64,000 nt of DNA from contig NZ_CP132976.1 of NCBI RefSeq assembly GCF_030864005.1, positions 1 through 64,000 on the forward strand. The letters are read 5' to 3'. Numbering within the stretch: position 1 is the first letter of the stretch; each line of letters starts with the position of its first letter. The notes under the pieces are model-generated. The model saw only the letters and a program-made list of their open reading frames with translations. It did no database searches and had not been told where the DNA came from. The translations under genes and the position numbers were made by a program. This stretch comes from Achromobacter seleniivolatilans (lineage in GTDB: Bacteria > Pseudomonadota > Gammaproteobacteria > Burkholderiales > Burkholderiaceae_B). Below, one piece after another: positions 56,001 through 61,805 of this stretch.

Positions 56001-56640
56001 GTCGGCGCAAGGCGATATCAACGCGGGCCGGGGCTCCAAGACCACCGTGCTGTATACGCCGCCCAAGCGCGTCTATGATGCAGTGGGCAACGTGACGCTG
56101 TCACCCAACGCACCCAGCACCGGCGCGGGCATTGCCACGCTGGCGCCGCTGCCTGAAGTGCCGCCGGGTGACGTGGATCTGTACGCGCCGCTGGGCACCA
56201 TTGATGCGGGCGAGGCCGGTGTCCGTGGCTCTGGCAACGTCAACATCGCAGCCATGCAGGTGGTGAACGCGGCCAACATCAAGGCGCAGGGCGAAAGCGT
56301 CGGCGTACCGGTGACGGCTTCCGTCAATACCGGCGCGTTGTCGTCGGCCAGCGCTGCGGCGGCCTCGGCGGTCAACGCTGCGCAAGATTCTGCCCAGCGC
56401 TCGCAAAACGAGGCGCGGCAGAACCAGCCGTCGGTGATCAATGTGCAGATCCTGGGGTATGGAGAGGAACCGGTTGCGGGTCTAAGCCCCGCGCCGCAAA
56501 ACAACGCCGCCACGGATACGCCTAAGTACGACGCCGCAAGCGCGGTGCAGGTGTTGGGCGCCGGCGCGCTGGTTGACGCGGAAATGCGGGGTCTGAGCCC
56601 GCAGGAAAAGCGCAAGCTGGCGATGCAGGAGGCCATGTAA
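44068..56640 (+). CDS. pdtA: giant two-partner-secretion exoprotein (TpsA, PdtA-like), 4190 residues
   Basis: A filamentous-haemagglutinin-family protein secreted by the TpsB encoded next. The extended signal peptide runs to AAHAQ (about residue 50). A Gln/Ala-rich coiled-coil-like linker follows (QQQQSRQQLQRSL...AAQQAAQSAARAAA, about 85-135). The TPS domain starts near residue 163 (VTIEQTQSRAILNWDTFNVGRN, LVVNQNGVIFTG near 231). A very long beta-helix follows, rich in DUF3739-type segments towards the C-terminus (RYLEPANAADPSRPL, LFPETAPGAYQGDITLYGPAGIRSSFGGDIQLMTPGG). I found only two Cys pairs, CX4C near residue 2050 and CX6C near 3075. PdtA of P. aeruginosa is of almost the same size. ATG 44068 has AAGGG 9 bases upstream; ATG 44059 and TTG 44047 are less well placed. 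Confidence 0.9.
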   Translation: MQAQMSGMGGKKFKARTPGRGRPQWRPTPLSQAVTALLIAGSASGAAHAQSRAFSPGWFSDKNAVQSTAQRTGRMPDGSLAGIGNSARQQQQSRQQLQRSLDNLNRTAAAVAAQQAAQSAARAAAAAASGSDVPDGLVEGGLWAAQGAQAKWEGAKAAKPGTEGGRQTVTIEQTQSRAILNWDTFNVGRNTTVQFKQGADDAVLNRVVGASAKPSQIQGAIKADGTVLVVNQNGVIFTGTSQVNVRNLVAAAGTISDAQFREKGLYVDNGAQPTFQAAMGGVEVQAGALIQTAASTTSTTGGGYVLLLGKEATNAGSINTPGGQALLAAGDSFVIKRGQGTSGNLSSTTKGNEVTPAGTAGKVVNTGLIQAATGDVTLAGADVVQSGVLLSSTSVDTRGTVHLNATGKAGKITMSEGSTTAILLDRSGALALDSQRDGLRVPLGAQTDSALMPAGADRRELSRVEIYSTGTVDFSAGSITLATGGQIVVQAAQRSLVREGAVLDVAGAVGVPVAMENNNIKINVQGNEQRDAPINRDGGKLNNNDVWVDLRDLVLVPAGTNGYASDRWYTAGGLLEVSGYLGTQGHAVNEWMAQGGNVEFTGGDVVTRAGSQINVSGGTLDVQDGMIRQTWLRGADGRLYDVSRAPGDLAYTGLYKGYEAHSERWGQTRYFYNPLIAPQERFETGYTVGRDAGRLVIGTKSAVLEGELLGQTYQGERQSAAAQAGLDGYQQSQRAAARGAQLVVGTYTPYYVKSTGALQYALGRSDDTIQQVLLSDQVAAIAAGLDLSTALPEDRAGILHLDTALLNSFGLGTIKIAAQDIKVQSDLAVAPAGDITLFADRVTVDATLTARAGSIRLGNVLNQAAASGAGDVYAGVSAEGEGLALTSRARLNAAGMWTNLAASPERTAGLPYLNGGSVSIRGSGDVSLDAGSVIDVSSGAALGAKNKLTGGKGGNTTIETVAASTGESGTLSLGAELRGYGVNGGGTLAVTAKKIILGGEQADVAEGVLALATPFFQQGYSRYQLTGLQGLAVADNARIDVLMPVYQPVPGAAGLLTGTEPSAALQAWLPSVYQHDSVAGTVTQRRGASLSLQSGRNLAAMGVDTDAELKVGSGAQVNVDPGQSIQLRGAGQITVLGALTAAGGKIDIRQVRVGELDVAESFETAVGEVHNRSIWIGEQAVLNVAGRAETGVDKDGRRYGLADTGGVIVIGGEINHDRATATSADAYVIVRPGAVLDASGAGAVVDVNGVGPVQLNRDGGRISLSSYNGLHLDGTFIARAGGANASGGTLDIALESPLYRTWGDHLASVDVQVPRELVLASGAGGAALGSDLKPGEAASGLRYGQTRLDTTRLLAGGGFDHLGLLSNGLISFDGDVNVAVPQSLRLYAGAYSLAPDADAQTSAHLAASYVRLSGMGKYAATNGVLRPRVLFGDAAEVGAGALTVQAGNLLEIGNSLSFGTQGTINRSVGGLLSVARSGFDRVTLSSGGDLRFLAQNDNEPRTRVWTRGDLDLIAAQIYPTTGAEAEVLAGYMRTAGGTQIFDPDRTLRVGRHPGATDALPPVPYSAFGQLRLAAATVEQGGVLRAPLGAIVLGDMGLLMGTKRLTLLPGSVTSVSGAGLVMPYGGTTDGVSYKFKGADVSLVGVGGALGLDGAAFLRTGITLGFRDVDALAGSVLDLAGGGELTGAGFVAGRGGSVDARYAPLVRMNPKGGFTLPGLASNPVYAIVPGAQPAYAPVGGEVGASASAVGQQITLGAGVPGLPAGTYTLMPSTYALLPGAFRVEINGSAAAGAAVTPMQMRNQSWASSGTLSRSGTNVVNSLASSVILTPANVLRTLSQYNEMSYANFVAADAVTRGVPRAMLPADARTLRLAIHPGSEDAQALRFEGLADFKAAKGGFGGAVALNGGSSTVEILAAGQSPTAGFAGISVQADALTALGASRLVIGALPVVTYGQGGRFYTFQAAANEVVMRAGAQLTGPEVLISSRTIELEAGAGISTLGQGVPSVDSSSGYAFQPGSSSLLAVSNGRLDVLAPSAQASGAIRIGTCAAQPCQGVTRLYSEGTIAAATDGAFDLGEQVRYGTRNLALAVGAVNAGTADALAQAAALGILPSGLTLNQDILGRLLRGDTSVGAPALEVLTLTARDSMNFYGTVALDTRDPVTGKYSLATLALGTPAIYGYGEAGDEASIRTQNLIWNGATQAPGAVVADGPGTGRGTLRIDAERIEFGYAQGAQPSGLDDNARLALGFASVNLNASDRITSNHRGSLAVYQSQGAFDSATGSYAYRGGNLNLNTPLLTGGAGSVNRMTAGGDVLVAAMPGVQTPIVQDLGAEVSLAGANVRVDGKIVLPSGKLTLQGRDSVVLASASQVDVSGRVIAFNDALRFSWGGDVILESIQGSIRQEGGALINLSAQENNAGSLRADALSATAGVVDLQGRIQGVSSGYYDAGGTTVPYRAGSIDIRAQRLGAPGALSTDFDALNQRLNDGGVTGARSFQIKQGNLAIGSTLRANDINVSIDSGSLTVAGLVDASGERVGRIRLAARDGLTVASNGVLDAHGTVLRVDSYGKIIDASNRAVVELNSGRGVLTLANGARIDLRHGTSATLGAGAGQHDGASRGTLDLLAPRIDAAGNAGMNGSGIAGSAANYGDIAVEARGPVVIDGAKSIALIATQRYDDARTGDPADRANGRQYQIIDQAYLKTLHDDSTAFIGNALVNGTLMNGKLAGLNNATYRDVFHLRPGVEIVSKTGDGDLVVQGDLDLSGYRYASVNPHSPVTSAYGSGEAGALTIRAKGNLDVYGSINDGFAPPSATPDDEHGWILTPGAQPFGGDVVLPRGGVQLADGTEFPGGKTLNYPLPLQATTLAAGTRLPVQAALNQELPLAAGTVLAGDVRDSSGQLLYAAGSILKQAVVLPAGALLGAGTLLTAGTSLQAFTWPANVALPNLHTTQGYEPNVLLMAGTITLKQGALIPSQTKLVFPQGTDYYELRPGTAADQRRNWAVAQMLPAGSQSWSLQLVAGADMDAADSRRVLTGANAGKLTLADTHYNASLAAGGGLVWSPDAESSGYEPGTPVPDDIVWLCDVMPELCMVDSSGGTSVTSHAQNFSVLRTGTGDLNLAAGGDISLMSAYGVYTAGTQSAGVASAYQLPRGRYTSNVLGDDHTTTYEPFVAAGTGYQAWYPEAGGNLSLYTGGALRGDVWGKTTGGNYDSRVLDPSVGIGNWLWRQGTGSANGGDTPTAWWINFGTYTRAPSAFKDNTPVMTGFTGFGALGGGNISVRVDGDAGNIESRGSIKNPRSQGLIVAVGSTGRVAADGSMTLTGGGDIDIRVGGGVNPTQSARGLVSSVNGPTPYYGEPALDLQGALINLRGHVQLSGGAVGGLDLRYGNESTQQDAKDSRGYDPYVSTQASATGGIVLIPGDAVIRLDTRGDLVVGGASDPGRVALPNSTPYRMPDGTVRTGGGYSWFSMWTENTAIELNSAGGNLTPSRQTSHSAQGLAVQTGRNTSASDARYLYPSILRATAYDGSVYAGVSAGYLNTEASGLPYSLTLAPGARGQLEILAGESIYAGGYAINRSGADPASVANVRTPAFAGYLSEANSNTALSNKGANGVAGDRYTHFPLFYFNALTASPASSNAVTRLYARDGDIVGLRTGEALLITQGPNLGQTWYEASGPVWMMAGRDIVASGTNTGTFTEIPTTSGFNFGGSGASATSTGNLFLHRDALDVSRVSAGRDILYSSFQVAGPGTLEVSAGRNVLMADRASITSLGAVMPGDRRPGASIAVQAGVGANGPDYAGFLKRYLEPANAADPSRPLVDQGLAFKTYDTELLLWLTQRYGFTGNTDDARAYFAALPAEQQRVFARQVYFAELRSGGREYNDKTSPRNGSYLRGRQAIAVLFPETAPGAYQGDITLYGPAGIRSSFGGDIQLMTPGGKQVFGVEGVAPPATAGIITQGEGNIQLYALGSILLGQSRVMTTFGGGITAWSAQGDINAGRGSKTTVLYTPPKRVYDAVGNVTLSPNAPSTGAGIATLAPLPEVPPGDVDLYAPLGTIDAGEAGVRGSGNVNIAAMQVVNAANIKAQGESVGVPVTASVNTGALSSASAAAASAVNAAQDSAQRSQNEARQNQPSVINVQILGYGEEPVAGLSPAPQNNAATDTPKYDAASAVQVLGAGALVDAEMRGLSPQEKRKLAMQEAM

Positions 56641-56645
56641 GGAGC

Positions 56646-56681
56646 ACGCAGGGCGCGGTTGACTAGAACCGAGCCCTGCGT
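56646..56681 (+). other. 14-bp stem-loop just after the exoprotein stop codon
   Basis: Five bases after the stop codon, ACGCAGGGC-G-CGGTT pairs with AACCG-A-GCCCTGCGT around a GACTAG loop (56646-56681). That is 14 base pairs with one G-A mismatch. There is no T run, so it is not a classical terminator. It may stabilise the 3' end of the very long exoprotein message or act together with the terminator 46 bp further on. Confidence 0.7.
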
Positions 56682-56726
56682 CTTCGGCATTCCTGGCGCA
56701 GTAACCCTCCCGTCACGCAGTCATCC

Positions 56727-56753
56727 AGGCCGGCTATTGCCGGCCTTTTTTTT
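56727..56753 (+). terminator. Rho-independent terminator between exoprotein and transporter genes
   Basis: AGGCCGGC-TATT-GCCGGCCT (56727-56746) is a perfect 8-bp GC-rich stem with a 4-base loop, followed directly by a run of T. It is the clearest terminator in the window. It implies that the TpsB-ExbB-ExbD-TonB genes are expressed from their own promoter or by limited readthrough. Confidence 0.9.
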
Positions 56754-56999
56754 CGCGCCCGCAAACGCTACGGGCGTCATCTGCCGTAGCCAGACTGCCC
56801 CTACCCAAACCGCGCCGAATCTTTTTCATGAAGTTTTTCTTACAACGCGCGGTCTTCACCCTCCCAGTACGTCTAGTAACAAGCAGAAGCTGTTGGCGCA
56901 GGGTTGCGGGCCAAAACCGTAACAGGAATGTCGCAAGCGAGCTGCACGGTAGCGGCCGGTGTCGGGCCGGTCTTCACACAAGGAACTGAGTGCATCGCT

Positions 57000-58655
57000 A
57001 TGCATGATTTCGAAAGTAGGGGTAGGGCGGCGCGCGCCATATTGCGTCGCGCGCCGCAAGCGTTGGTTCTGACGGCGGCCATCAACGTGGCCTGGGCGCA
57101 AGGGGCGCCGGCGCCCGAGCCGACGCAAGCGGCGCCCGCCGCCGAGGCAGGCGCCGCGGCCAGCCGCCGCGTCAATATCAACGAGTACATCGTGCGCGGC
57201 AACACCGTGCTGGAGGCCCGTGACATCGAACGCGCCGTCTATCCCTACCTGGGACCGGACCGCACGCTTGCCGATATTGAGTCGGCCCGCGAAGCCTTGC
57301 AGACGATCTACCAGGAACGCGGCTACCAGTCGGTCTATGTGGACTTGCCCGAGCAGCAGGTCGCCGACGGCATCGTTTTCCTGCAAGTGTCCGAGACCAA
57401 AGTCGGCCGCGTGCGGGTGGTGGGCGCCAAGCACTATTCGCCGCTGGCGATCCGCGACGAAGTGCCGGCCTTGCAGGAAGGCGCAGTACCCAACTTCAAC
57501 AAGGCGCAAGCCGAGCTGACAGGTTTGAACAAGGGCGCCAGCCGCCAGGTTGTGCCTTTGGTCAAGGAAGGCCGTCTGCCGGGCACGATGGACGTGGACC
57601 TGAAAGTCGAAGACAAGAGCCCGTGGCATGCCAGCCTGGGTCTGAACAACGACTACAGCGCCGATACGACTCGTCTGCGCAGCACGGCGTCGCTGGGTTA
57701 CGACAACCTGTGGCAGTTGGGGCATTCGGTCAGCCTGACGTTCTTTACCGCGCCGCAGGAAACGGACAACGCCAAGGTCTGGTCCGGCTCCTACTCCATG
57801 CCGCTGTCCAGCCGCTGGGGCCTGCAATTCTCGGGCTACAAGAGCGACAGCAATGTCGCCACCATCGGCGGCACCAATGTGCTGGGCAAGGGGTATTCCT
57901 TTGGCTTGTCGGCCATCTACACGATGGAGCCGCAGGGCGAATGGAACAACTCGCTGTCGGTCGGGCTGGACTACAAGAAGTTCGACGAAGCCACCCGTTT
58001 CGGCACGAACGTAGACGAGATTCCGATCAAGTACCTGCCGTTCACGCTGGGCTACAACGGCTACCGCTATTCCGAGTCGTCGCAAAGCAGCCTGGGCCTG
58101 TCCATTGTTGGCGCCAGCGGCTCCTTCTTCAATCAAGGCAGCGGCTGGAAGGAATTCGACGACAAGCGTTATCGCGCCAGCCCCAGCTTTGCGCTGCTGC
58201 GTGGTGACGGTACGCACACGCACAACCTGTTCGGCGATTGGCAACTGGGCCTGCGTGGTTCATTCCAGCTGTCGTCGGGCGCCCTGGTGTCCAACGAGCA
58301 GTTCTCGGCCGGCGGCGCGACCAGCGTGCGCGGTTATCTGGCCGCCGAACGCACGGGTGACGATGGTTTCCTGGGCTCGGTGGAATGGCGCACGCCGTCG
58401 CTGGCGCGTTGGCTGGGCAGCAATGTCAACGAATGGCGCTTCTACGCGTTTGCGGACGCCGCAACGCTGCGCCTGCGTGATCCGCTGCCTGAACAGGAAT
58501 CCCGCCACTCGCTGGCCAGCGTCGGTCTGGGCACGCGCATGCAAGTGCTGGACTGGCTGTCCGGTTCCCTGGACTGGGGGTATCCGCTTAAAGACGGCCC
58601 CAACACCCGCAAACACGATCCTCGCCTGAACTTCAGCGTACGCGCCAGCTTCTGA
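57000..58655 (+). CDS. pdtB: TpsB outer-membrane transporter (FhaC/ShlB family, PdtB-like)
   Basis: A 551-residue outer-membrane pore that secretes the TpsA encoded upstream. The signal region MHDFESRGRAARAILRRAPQALVLTAAINVAWAQ is followed by an Ala/Pro-rich linker (plug-helix region). Two POTRA domains come next (INEYIVRGNTVLEARDIERAVYPYLGPDRT, IYQERGYQSVYVDLPEQQVADGIVFLQV; RVRVVGAKHYSPLAIRDEVPALQEG). The 16-strand barrel carries the family signature FSAGGATSVRGYLAAE and a terminal Phe. ATG 57000 is preferred because an earlier ATG (56928) would add a Cys-containing stretch untypical of the family. The 359-bp gap before it holds two hairpins and no gene. Confidence 0.92.
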   Translation: MHDFESRGRAARAILRRAPQALVLTAAINVAWAQGAPAPEPTQAAPAAEAGAAASRRVNINEYIVRGNTVLEARDIERAVYPYLGPDRTLADIESAREALQTIYQERGYQSVYVDLPEQQVADGIVFLQVSETKVGRVRVVGAKHYSPLAIRDEVPALQEGAVPNFNKAQAELTGLNKGASRQVVPLVKEGRLPGTMDVDLKVEDKSPWHASLGLNNDYSADTTRLRSTASLGYDNLWQLGHSVSLTFFTAPQETDNAKVWSGSYSMPLSSRWGLQFSGYKSDSNVATIGGTNVLGKGYSFGLSAIYTMEPQGEWNNSLSVGLDYKKFDEATRFGTNVDEIPIKYLPFTLGYNGYRYSESSQSSLGLSIVGASGSFFNQGSGWKEFDDKRYRASPSFALLRGDGTHTHNLFGDWQLGLRGSFQLSSGALVSNEQFSAGGATSVRGYLAAERTGDDGFLGSVEWRTPSLARWLGSNVNEWRFYAFADAATLRLRDPLPEQESRHSLASVGLGTRMQVLDWLSGSLDWGYPLKDGPNTRKHDPRLNFSVRASF

Positions 58656-58692
58656 GCGCACGCGAAAACATATTCATCCCGGAGTCCTAACC

Positions 58693-60609
58693 ATGCAACG
58701 CCTATTGATGCTCCTACTGACCGTGCTGGCCGGCGTATTGCCGTCCGCCGCCAATGCCTGGTGGCAGCCAGACTGGCAGTACCGCAAGCAAATCACCGTG
58801 GACAGCACGCCGCAAGGCATGCCCCTGGGCGGCCCCGCCGGCCGCACGCCGCTGCTGGTGCGCCTGCATACGGGCAACTTCACCTTTGACGGTATCAACG
58901 AAAAAGGCGCCGACATTCGCTTTGTGGCGGCCGACGACCAGACCGTGCTGAATCACCAGCTGGAAGCCTTTGACCCCTTGCTGGGCATGGCCCTGGTGTG
59001 GGTGGATATGCCGGAAGTGGCCGACGGCCAGCGCCAGGATATCTGGATGTACTACGGCAACCAGAAGGCGCCCGCGTCGGCCAATGGCCAGCTGACCTTT
59101 GACCCGAACTACACGCTGGTCTATCACTTTGATGGCGCCGCTGGCGCCCCCCCGCGCGACACCACTGCCTACAGCAATCATGGCCAGACGCCGACGGGCG
59201 CTGCCGTGGATGGCGTAATCGGCCGTGCCGCGCAATTTGCCGGCGCCACGCCGCTGATGCTGCCTGCCAGCCCCTCGCTTGCCATTCCGGCTGCGGGCGC
59301 TTTCACGTTCAGCGCCTGGGTGCGTGCCGACCAACCCGCTGGCGAACAGCTGATCTATGCCCGCCGCGATGCCGGCAACGCGCTGCTGATCGGTATCAAC
59401 CAAGGCGTGCCGTTTGTTGAGGTCAATGGACAGCGCAGCCAGCCCGGCCAGCCGCTGACGCCGGCGGCATGGCAGCATCTGGCCGTGACGGCCGATGGCA
59501 GCCAGGTCAATCTGTATGTGAATGGCCGCGCTTCGGCCTCGTTGGCCGCCAGCCTGCCGCCGCTTGCCACCACCGCAGCGCTCGGCGGCGATGTGCCTGC
59601 ACCGGTAGCCGCGCCTGCGCCCGCCGCTGCGCCCGCTGCTGATGGCACGGTTCCGGCTGAAGCCGCCGTGGCTCCGCACCCGGTCTACGCGCCTTTTGTT
59701 GGCGCGATTGATGAAGTGCGTTTGTCCAAGGTCGCGCGTCCCGCTGCCCTGATCTACGCCGACGCCAGTTCGCAAGGCGCCGAGTCGCGTCTGGTGGCTT
59801 ATGGCGCGGACGAAGAGCAGTCTGGCTTCGGTTTTGGCGGCATGGGCTTTCTGCTCAAGGCTGTGCCGATCGACGCCTGGATCATCATCGGCGTGCTGGT
59901 GCTGATGATGGTGCAGTCCTGGATCATCATGATCAAGAAGAGCCGCAACGTGGCTCGTGTTGCCCGCGCCAATGAGGTCTTCCGCGAATCGTTCGCCAAA
60001 GTTGGTCAACGTTTGGAACTGCTGGCTGATGATGCGGGTCTTGCCAAGCGCGTGGAACACGCCTCGCTGTGGCGTTTGTACCGCGTGGCCATCAATGAAA
60101 TCCGCACGCGCCGTGCGCAAGGGGCCGACACCACGTCGATTTCCGCCGCCACGATCGAAGCAATCCGCGCATCTCTGGACGCCGTGCGCACCAAGGAAAA
60201 CCAGGCGTTGGGCGCCAAGCTGGGCGTGTTGTCCAACGCGATTGCCGGCGGACCGTATATCGGCCTGCTGGGGACGGTGCTGGGCATCATGGTGGTGTTT
60301 CTGGGTACGGCCATGGCTGGTGACGTGAACATCAACGCCATCGCCCCGGGTATGGCGGCCGCCTTGCTGGCTACGGCCATGGGTCTGTTCGTCGCGATTC
60401 CTGCGCTGTTTGGCTACAACCGCCTGGTGTCGCGCAACAAAGAAGTCAGCGCTGATATGCGGGTGTTTGTCGATGAATTCGTCACGCGTCTGGCCGAAGT
60501 GCATGGCGAGACGCAGGCGCAGGAAGCCGCTCACCACCCCGCAATGCGCGCGCCGGCGGCCAGCGGCCAGCCCGTGCGCGATGCGCAACCTGCGCCCGCC
60601 GAGGCATAA
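58693..60609 (+). CDS. exbB: ExbB/TolQ-type proton channel fused to DUF2341 and LamG-like domains
   Basis: A 638-residue inner-membrane protein with a signal peptide (MQRLLMLLLTVLAGVLPSAANA). The periplasmic half is a DUF2341 domain (WWQPDWQYRKQITVDST, VWVDMPEVADGQRQDIWMYYGN, about 22-140) and a LamG/concanavalin-like domain (YHFDGAAGAPPRDTTAYSNHG, FTFSAWVRADQPAGEQ, GAIDEVRLSKVARPAALI, to about 370). After a membrane helix (AWIIIGVLVLMMVQSWIIMI) comes the MotA/TolQ/ExbB channel: GPYIGLLGTVLGIMVVFLG and IAPGMAAALLATAMGLFVAIPALFGYN. GGAG precedes ATG 58693. With ExbD and TonB downstream it forms a dedicated energy-transducing complex. The carbohydrate-binding-like part may sense or hold a surface polymer. 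Confidence 0.9.
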   Translation: MQRLLMLLLTVLAGVLPSAANAWWQPDWQYRKQITVDSTPQGMPLGGPAGRTPLLVRLHTGNFTFDGINEKGADIRFVAADDQTVLNHQLEAFDPLLGMALVWVDMPEVADGQRQDIWMYYGNQKAPASANGQLTFDPNYTLVYHFDGAAGAPPRDTTAYSNHGQTPTGAAVDGVIGRAAQFAGATPLMLPASPSLAIPAAGAFTFSAWVRADQPAGEQLIYARRDAGNALLIGINQGVPFVEVNGQRSQPGQPLTPAAWQHLAVTADGSQVNLYVNGRASASLAASLPPLATTAALGGDVPAPVAAPAPAAAPAADGTVPAEAAVAPHPVYAPFVGAIDEVRLSKVARPAALIYADASSQGAESRLVAYGADEEQSGFGFGGMGFLLKAVPIDAWIIIGVLVLMMVQSWIIMIKKSRNVARVARANEVFRESFAKVGQRLELLADDAGLAKRVEHASLWRLYRVAINEIRTRRAQGADTTSISAATIEAIRASLDAVRTKENQALGAKLGVLSNAIAGGPYIGLLGTVLGIMVVFLGTAMAGDVNINAIAPGMAAALLATAMGLFVAIPALFGYNRLVSRNKEVSADMRVFVDEFVTRLAEVHGETQAQEAAHHPAMRAPAASGQPVRDAQPAPAEA

Positions 60610-60618
60610 GGAGCATCC

Positions 60619-61038
60619 ATGGCTTCCGTATCCGCTTCCCAGGACGATGATGATGACGCACCCGTCGACGGCATCAACATTACGCCGCTGGTCGACGTGC
60701 TGATGGTTGTGCTGGTCATGTTCATCCTGACCGCCACCGCGCAGATCGCCGGCATCAAGGTCAACCTGCCCAAGGCCAGTTCCACGATGGCCCTGTCGCA
60801 GCCCAAGACCAAGGCAATTTCCGTCAACGACGCCGGCCAGGTTTTCCTGGACGCCTATCCGGTCACTCTGCCCGAGCTGGAAGACCGGCTGCGCACGGAG
60901 AAAGCGCTGAACCCCGACTTCCCGGTCATTGTGCGCGGTGACGCCGCCGTGCAATACCAGAAGGTCGTGGAAGTGCTGGATCTGCTGCGCCGCCTGGAAC
61001 TCGCTCAGGTCGGGCTGGTTACCGGCAAGCCGCAATAG
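60619..61038 (+). CDS. exbD: ExbD/TolR-family biopolymer transport protein
   Basis: A 139-residue inner-membrane protein. A short cytoplasmic tail (MASVSASQDDDDDAPVDGI) precedes the single membrane helix ITPLVDVLMVVLVMFILTA, with the conserved proton-path Asp. The periplasmic domain follows (KVNLPKASSTMALSQPKTKAISVNDAGQVFLDAYPVTLPELEDRL, VIVRGDAAVQYQKVVEVLDLLRRLELAQVGLVT). GGAGCATCC precedes the ATG; gaps to its neighbours are 9 and 17 bp. It is the partner of the ExbB fusion protein. Confidence 0.95.
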   Translation: MASVSASQDDDDDAPVDGINITPLVDVLMVVLVMFILTATAQIAGIKVNLPKASSTMALSQPKTKAISVNDAGQVFLDAYPVTLPELEDRLRTEKALNPDFPVIVRGDAAVQYQKVVEVLDLLRRLELAQVGLVTGKPQ

Positions 61039-61055
61039 GGGCCGAGGCCAACGTC

Positions 61056-61769
61056 ATGCCGCAACACGCATCCGATTCCCCGCGCGTCCCGCACCCGGCG
61101 CGCCGCTGGCTGAAGCTGGCGGCCGTCGCGGTGGCGGTAATGGTGGCGGCCTATGCGCTTTGGCGCTGGGCCAACGATATGTCCGGCGTCCGGCGCGATG
61201 CGCCCAAGGTGACGGCCATTATCCCGCTGCCGCCGCCACCTCCGCCGCCGCCCGAGCCCGAGAAACCGCCGGAGCCCGAGCAGCCCAAAGAAGAAGCCGT
61301 GGCAACGCCCGAACCCGAGCCGCTGCCTACGCCTGAGCCGCCCAAGCCGCAGGACGAGGCGCCGCCGCGCCCGTCTGACGATCTGGCCAACCCGATGCAG
61401 ATCGACGGCGATGCGCAGGCTGGCAGCGACGCTTTCAACATTGGCGCTGGGCAAGGCAAGGGTATGTCGGGCGGTGGCGGCGGCCGTGCTGGGAACGCCA
61501 CCTATAGCCAATACCTGGCCTATGCGCTGCAAAAGATCCTGCGCGACGACGAACGCACCCGCAATCTGACCTTCCGTCTGCAAGCCAACATCTGGCTCAC
61601 GGCGTCGGGCCAGATCACGCGGGTCGAACTCACCCGCGGCAGCGGCGACGCCGATGTGGACGCGCGCGTGGTTGCCGCGTTGCGCGCCGTGCCGGGCCTG
61701 GATGAACGTCCGCCGGCCTCGGCCAGCATGCCCATACGCGCATCGCTGACCGGCCGTCGTCCTTCCTGA
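61056..61769 (+). CDS. tonB: TonB-like energy transducer
   Basis: A 237-residue protein anchored by one N-terminal helix (WLKLAAVAVAVMVAAYALWRW). A long Pro/Glu-rich spacer follows (IIPLPPPPPPPPEPEKPPEPEQPKE and further PEPEP units, about residues 52-110), then a Gly-rich stretch (GAGQGKGMSGGGGG). The C-terminal TonB domain is TYSQYLAYALQKILRDDERTRNLTFRLQANIWLTASGQITRVELTRGSGDADVDARVVAALRAVPG. It probably serves the system's own receptor or the STN protein rather than general iron uptake, because it lies in the same transcription unit as the TpsB and the ExbB-ExbD pair. Confidence 0.92.
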   Translation: MPQHASDSPRVPHPARRWLKLAAVAVAVMVAAYALWRWANDMSGVRRDAPKVTAIIPLPPPPPPPPEPEKPPEPEQPKEEAVATPEPEPLPTPEPPKPQDEAPPRPSDDLANPMQIDGDAQAGSDAFNIGAGQGKGMSGGGGGRAGNATYSQYLAYALQKILRDDERTRNLTFRLQANIWLTASGQITRVELTRGSGDADVDARVVAALRAVPGLDERPPASASMPIRASLTGRRPS

Positions 61770-61805
61770 TATTCCGAATAGAACCGCTCCTGGAGTGACT
61801 AGAGA

